From positions 612-7,736 of the forward strand of contig DJTQ01000188.1 of assembly GCA_002439285.1 (NCBI GenBank): DNA of 7,125 nt. Direction: 5' to 3'. A model generated the notes under the pieces. The model made no database searches, was not told the origin of the DNA, and worked only from the letters and a program-made list of their open reading frames with translations. The DNA is from Paenibacillaceae bacterium UBA6304 (GTDB lineage Bacteria; Bacillota; Bacilli; Paenibacillales; Paenibacillaceae). A program made the position numbers and the translations under genes. This document shows positions 6,521 to 7,125 of this stretch, in pieces; the stretch's first letter is position 1; each line of letters starts with the position of its first letter.

Positions 6521-7125
6521 TTACCCTATCGGCGTAGCAGCAGACATTTGGAATCCCAAAGCGATTAAATCTGCACTGGTACCGGGCAGCATCATTAGAG
6601 ATCCTTGCTTCAGGGAATAGGAGGACTCTATCATCATCTCGCGATAGGATTCCGGAAGTACGGAAGACATCCGCTTCAACTTCTCGGTGTATGGATCCCC
6701 GGAGAAGCTTCCCGGCTGCATACCTCCCCATGCTTTGATATCCCGAATCTTCCCTCCTACGGCCTCGTCCGTTATAAAAATATTCTCAATCAATACACGA
6801 CCATCCGGCACTTCCATCGCTTTGATCCGTTCGGCAATCGGCTCCGGATCTTCTCCCGTGTATACACCGTCAGTCATATGGCATACGAGAGGAGCCGGGC
6901 TGTACTGCAAATTCGGTAGCTCCGACTGCAAGATCTTCTCCGCTTGTCTGAACGCTTTTGCCGTGTCGGTGAAACGTTTGGGATATAGCTGGGGCAGGCT
7001 GCCGCTATTAGCTATCCGGTCGATCGATTTCACGCCGTCCAGAAGGTCATAGACCTCATCGCTATAGGCCAAGATGGCTATTCTGTATCTCGGGGAAAGC
7101 CTGGAGCCTTTCGTCGAACGATATA
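6521..7125 (-). CDS. VWA-domain protein (5' end beyond right edge)
   Basis: The C-terminal 200 residues of a von Willebrand factor A domain protein are visible. The frame runs open off the right edge, so the true start is outside the window, and the TTG at 7072 is only an internal codon. The visible strand RYRIAILAYSDEV, the metal-site threonines in FTDTAKAF (6973 to 6950) and the LVCHMTDGVYTGEDPEP segment (TDG at 6874-6866) are standard VWA core with MIDAS residues. The first MIDAS motif (DxSxS) must be upstream. After the VWA core come VLPESYREMM and a final LPGTSADLI...FQMSAATP segment. No membrane segment is seen in this part. Such proteins bind partners through a metal ion. Here it leads straight into the type VII genes (19-base gap), suggesting an assembly or signalling role with the kinase. 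Partner unknown. Confidence 0.9.
   Translation of the reverse strand, partial: YRSTKGSRLSPRYRIAILAYSDEVYDLLDGVKSIDRIANSGSLPQLYPKRFTDTAKAFRQAEKILQSELPNLQYSPAPLVCHMTDGVYTGEDPEPIAERIKAMEVPDGRVLIENIFITDEAVGGKIRDIKAWGGMQPGSFSGDPYTEKLKRMSSVLPESYREMMIESSYSLKQGSLMMLPGTSADLIALGFQMSAATPIG

Noticed and set aside
6521..7072. A VWA-like gene starting at 7072
   Set aside because: That codon is an internal TTG; the frame continues upstream to the window edge with VWA-like residues, so the gene is partial.

Overview
The window is one face of a Bacillota-type (T7SSb/Esx) type VII secretion locus. All recognisable genes lie on the minus strand and read from the right edge to the left edge. Strong AGGAGG-like ribosome binding sites, TTG starts, roughly balanced base composition and the protein families point to a spore-former of the Paenibacillus/Brevibacillus kind. 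This is inference from style and not a species call.

In transcription order the layout is: (1) a von Willebrand factor A (VWA) protein, 5' end cut by the right edge, 7125-6521; (2) a YukD/EsaB-like ubiquitin-fold protein, 6501-6211; (3) a Hanks-type protein kinase with a C-terminal membrane anchor, 6190-4817; (4) an unrecognised 264-residue protein that may be an EspG-like chaperone, 4789-3995; (5) a WXG100 protein with W-E-G, 3992-3717; (6) a second WXG100 protein with W-A-G and a charged tail, 3704-3363; (7) a giant Rhs effector starting at a TTG at 3351 and open through the left edge, with 1117 residues visible and its toxin tip outside the window.

Gaps between genes are only 2-27 bases, and several Shine-Dalgarno sequences overlap the stop codon of the gene before. 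This is the signature of one polycistronic, translationally coupled operon. No internal promoter, terminator, RNA gene, insertion sequence or CRISPR array is visible, and there is no gene-free stretch above 30 bases.

The proposed working model is as follows. The two small WXG100 proteins and the N-terminal 84 residues of the Rhs protein are three copies of the same helical-hairpin fold. They align without gaps from the W (M in Rhs) to the C-terminal FxxxD signal. They probably pair with each other to present the Rhs effector to the membrane machine. The 264-residue protein could be the cytosolic chaperone. The ubiquitin-like protein and the membrane-anchored kinase are machine or regulatory parts, and the VWA protein may be a sensor or assembly partner. 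The kinase keeps its catalytic residues, unlike the EssB/YukC pseudokinase normally found next to YukD, so this may be a phospho-regulated variant of the system. The EssC/YukB ATPase and the channel proteins are not in the window.
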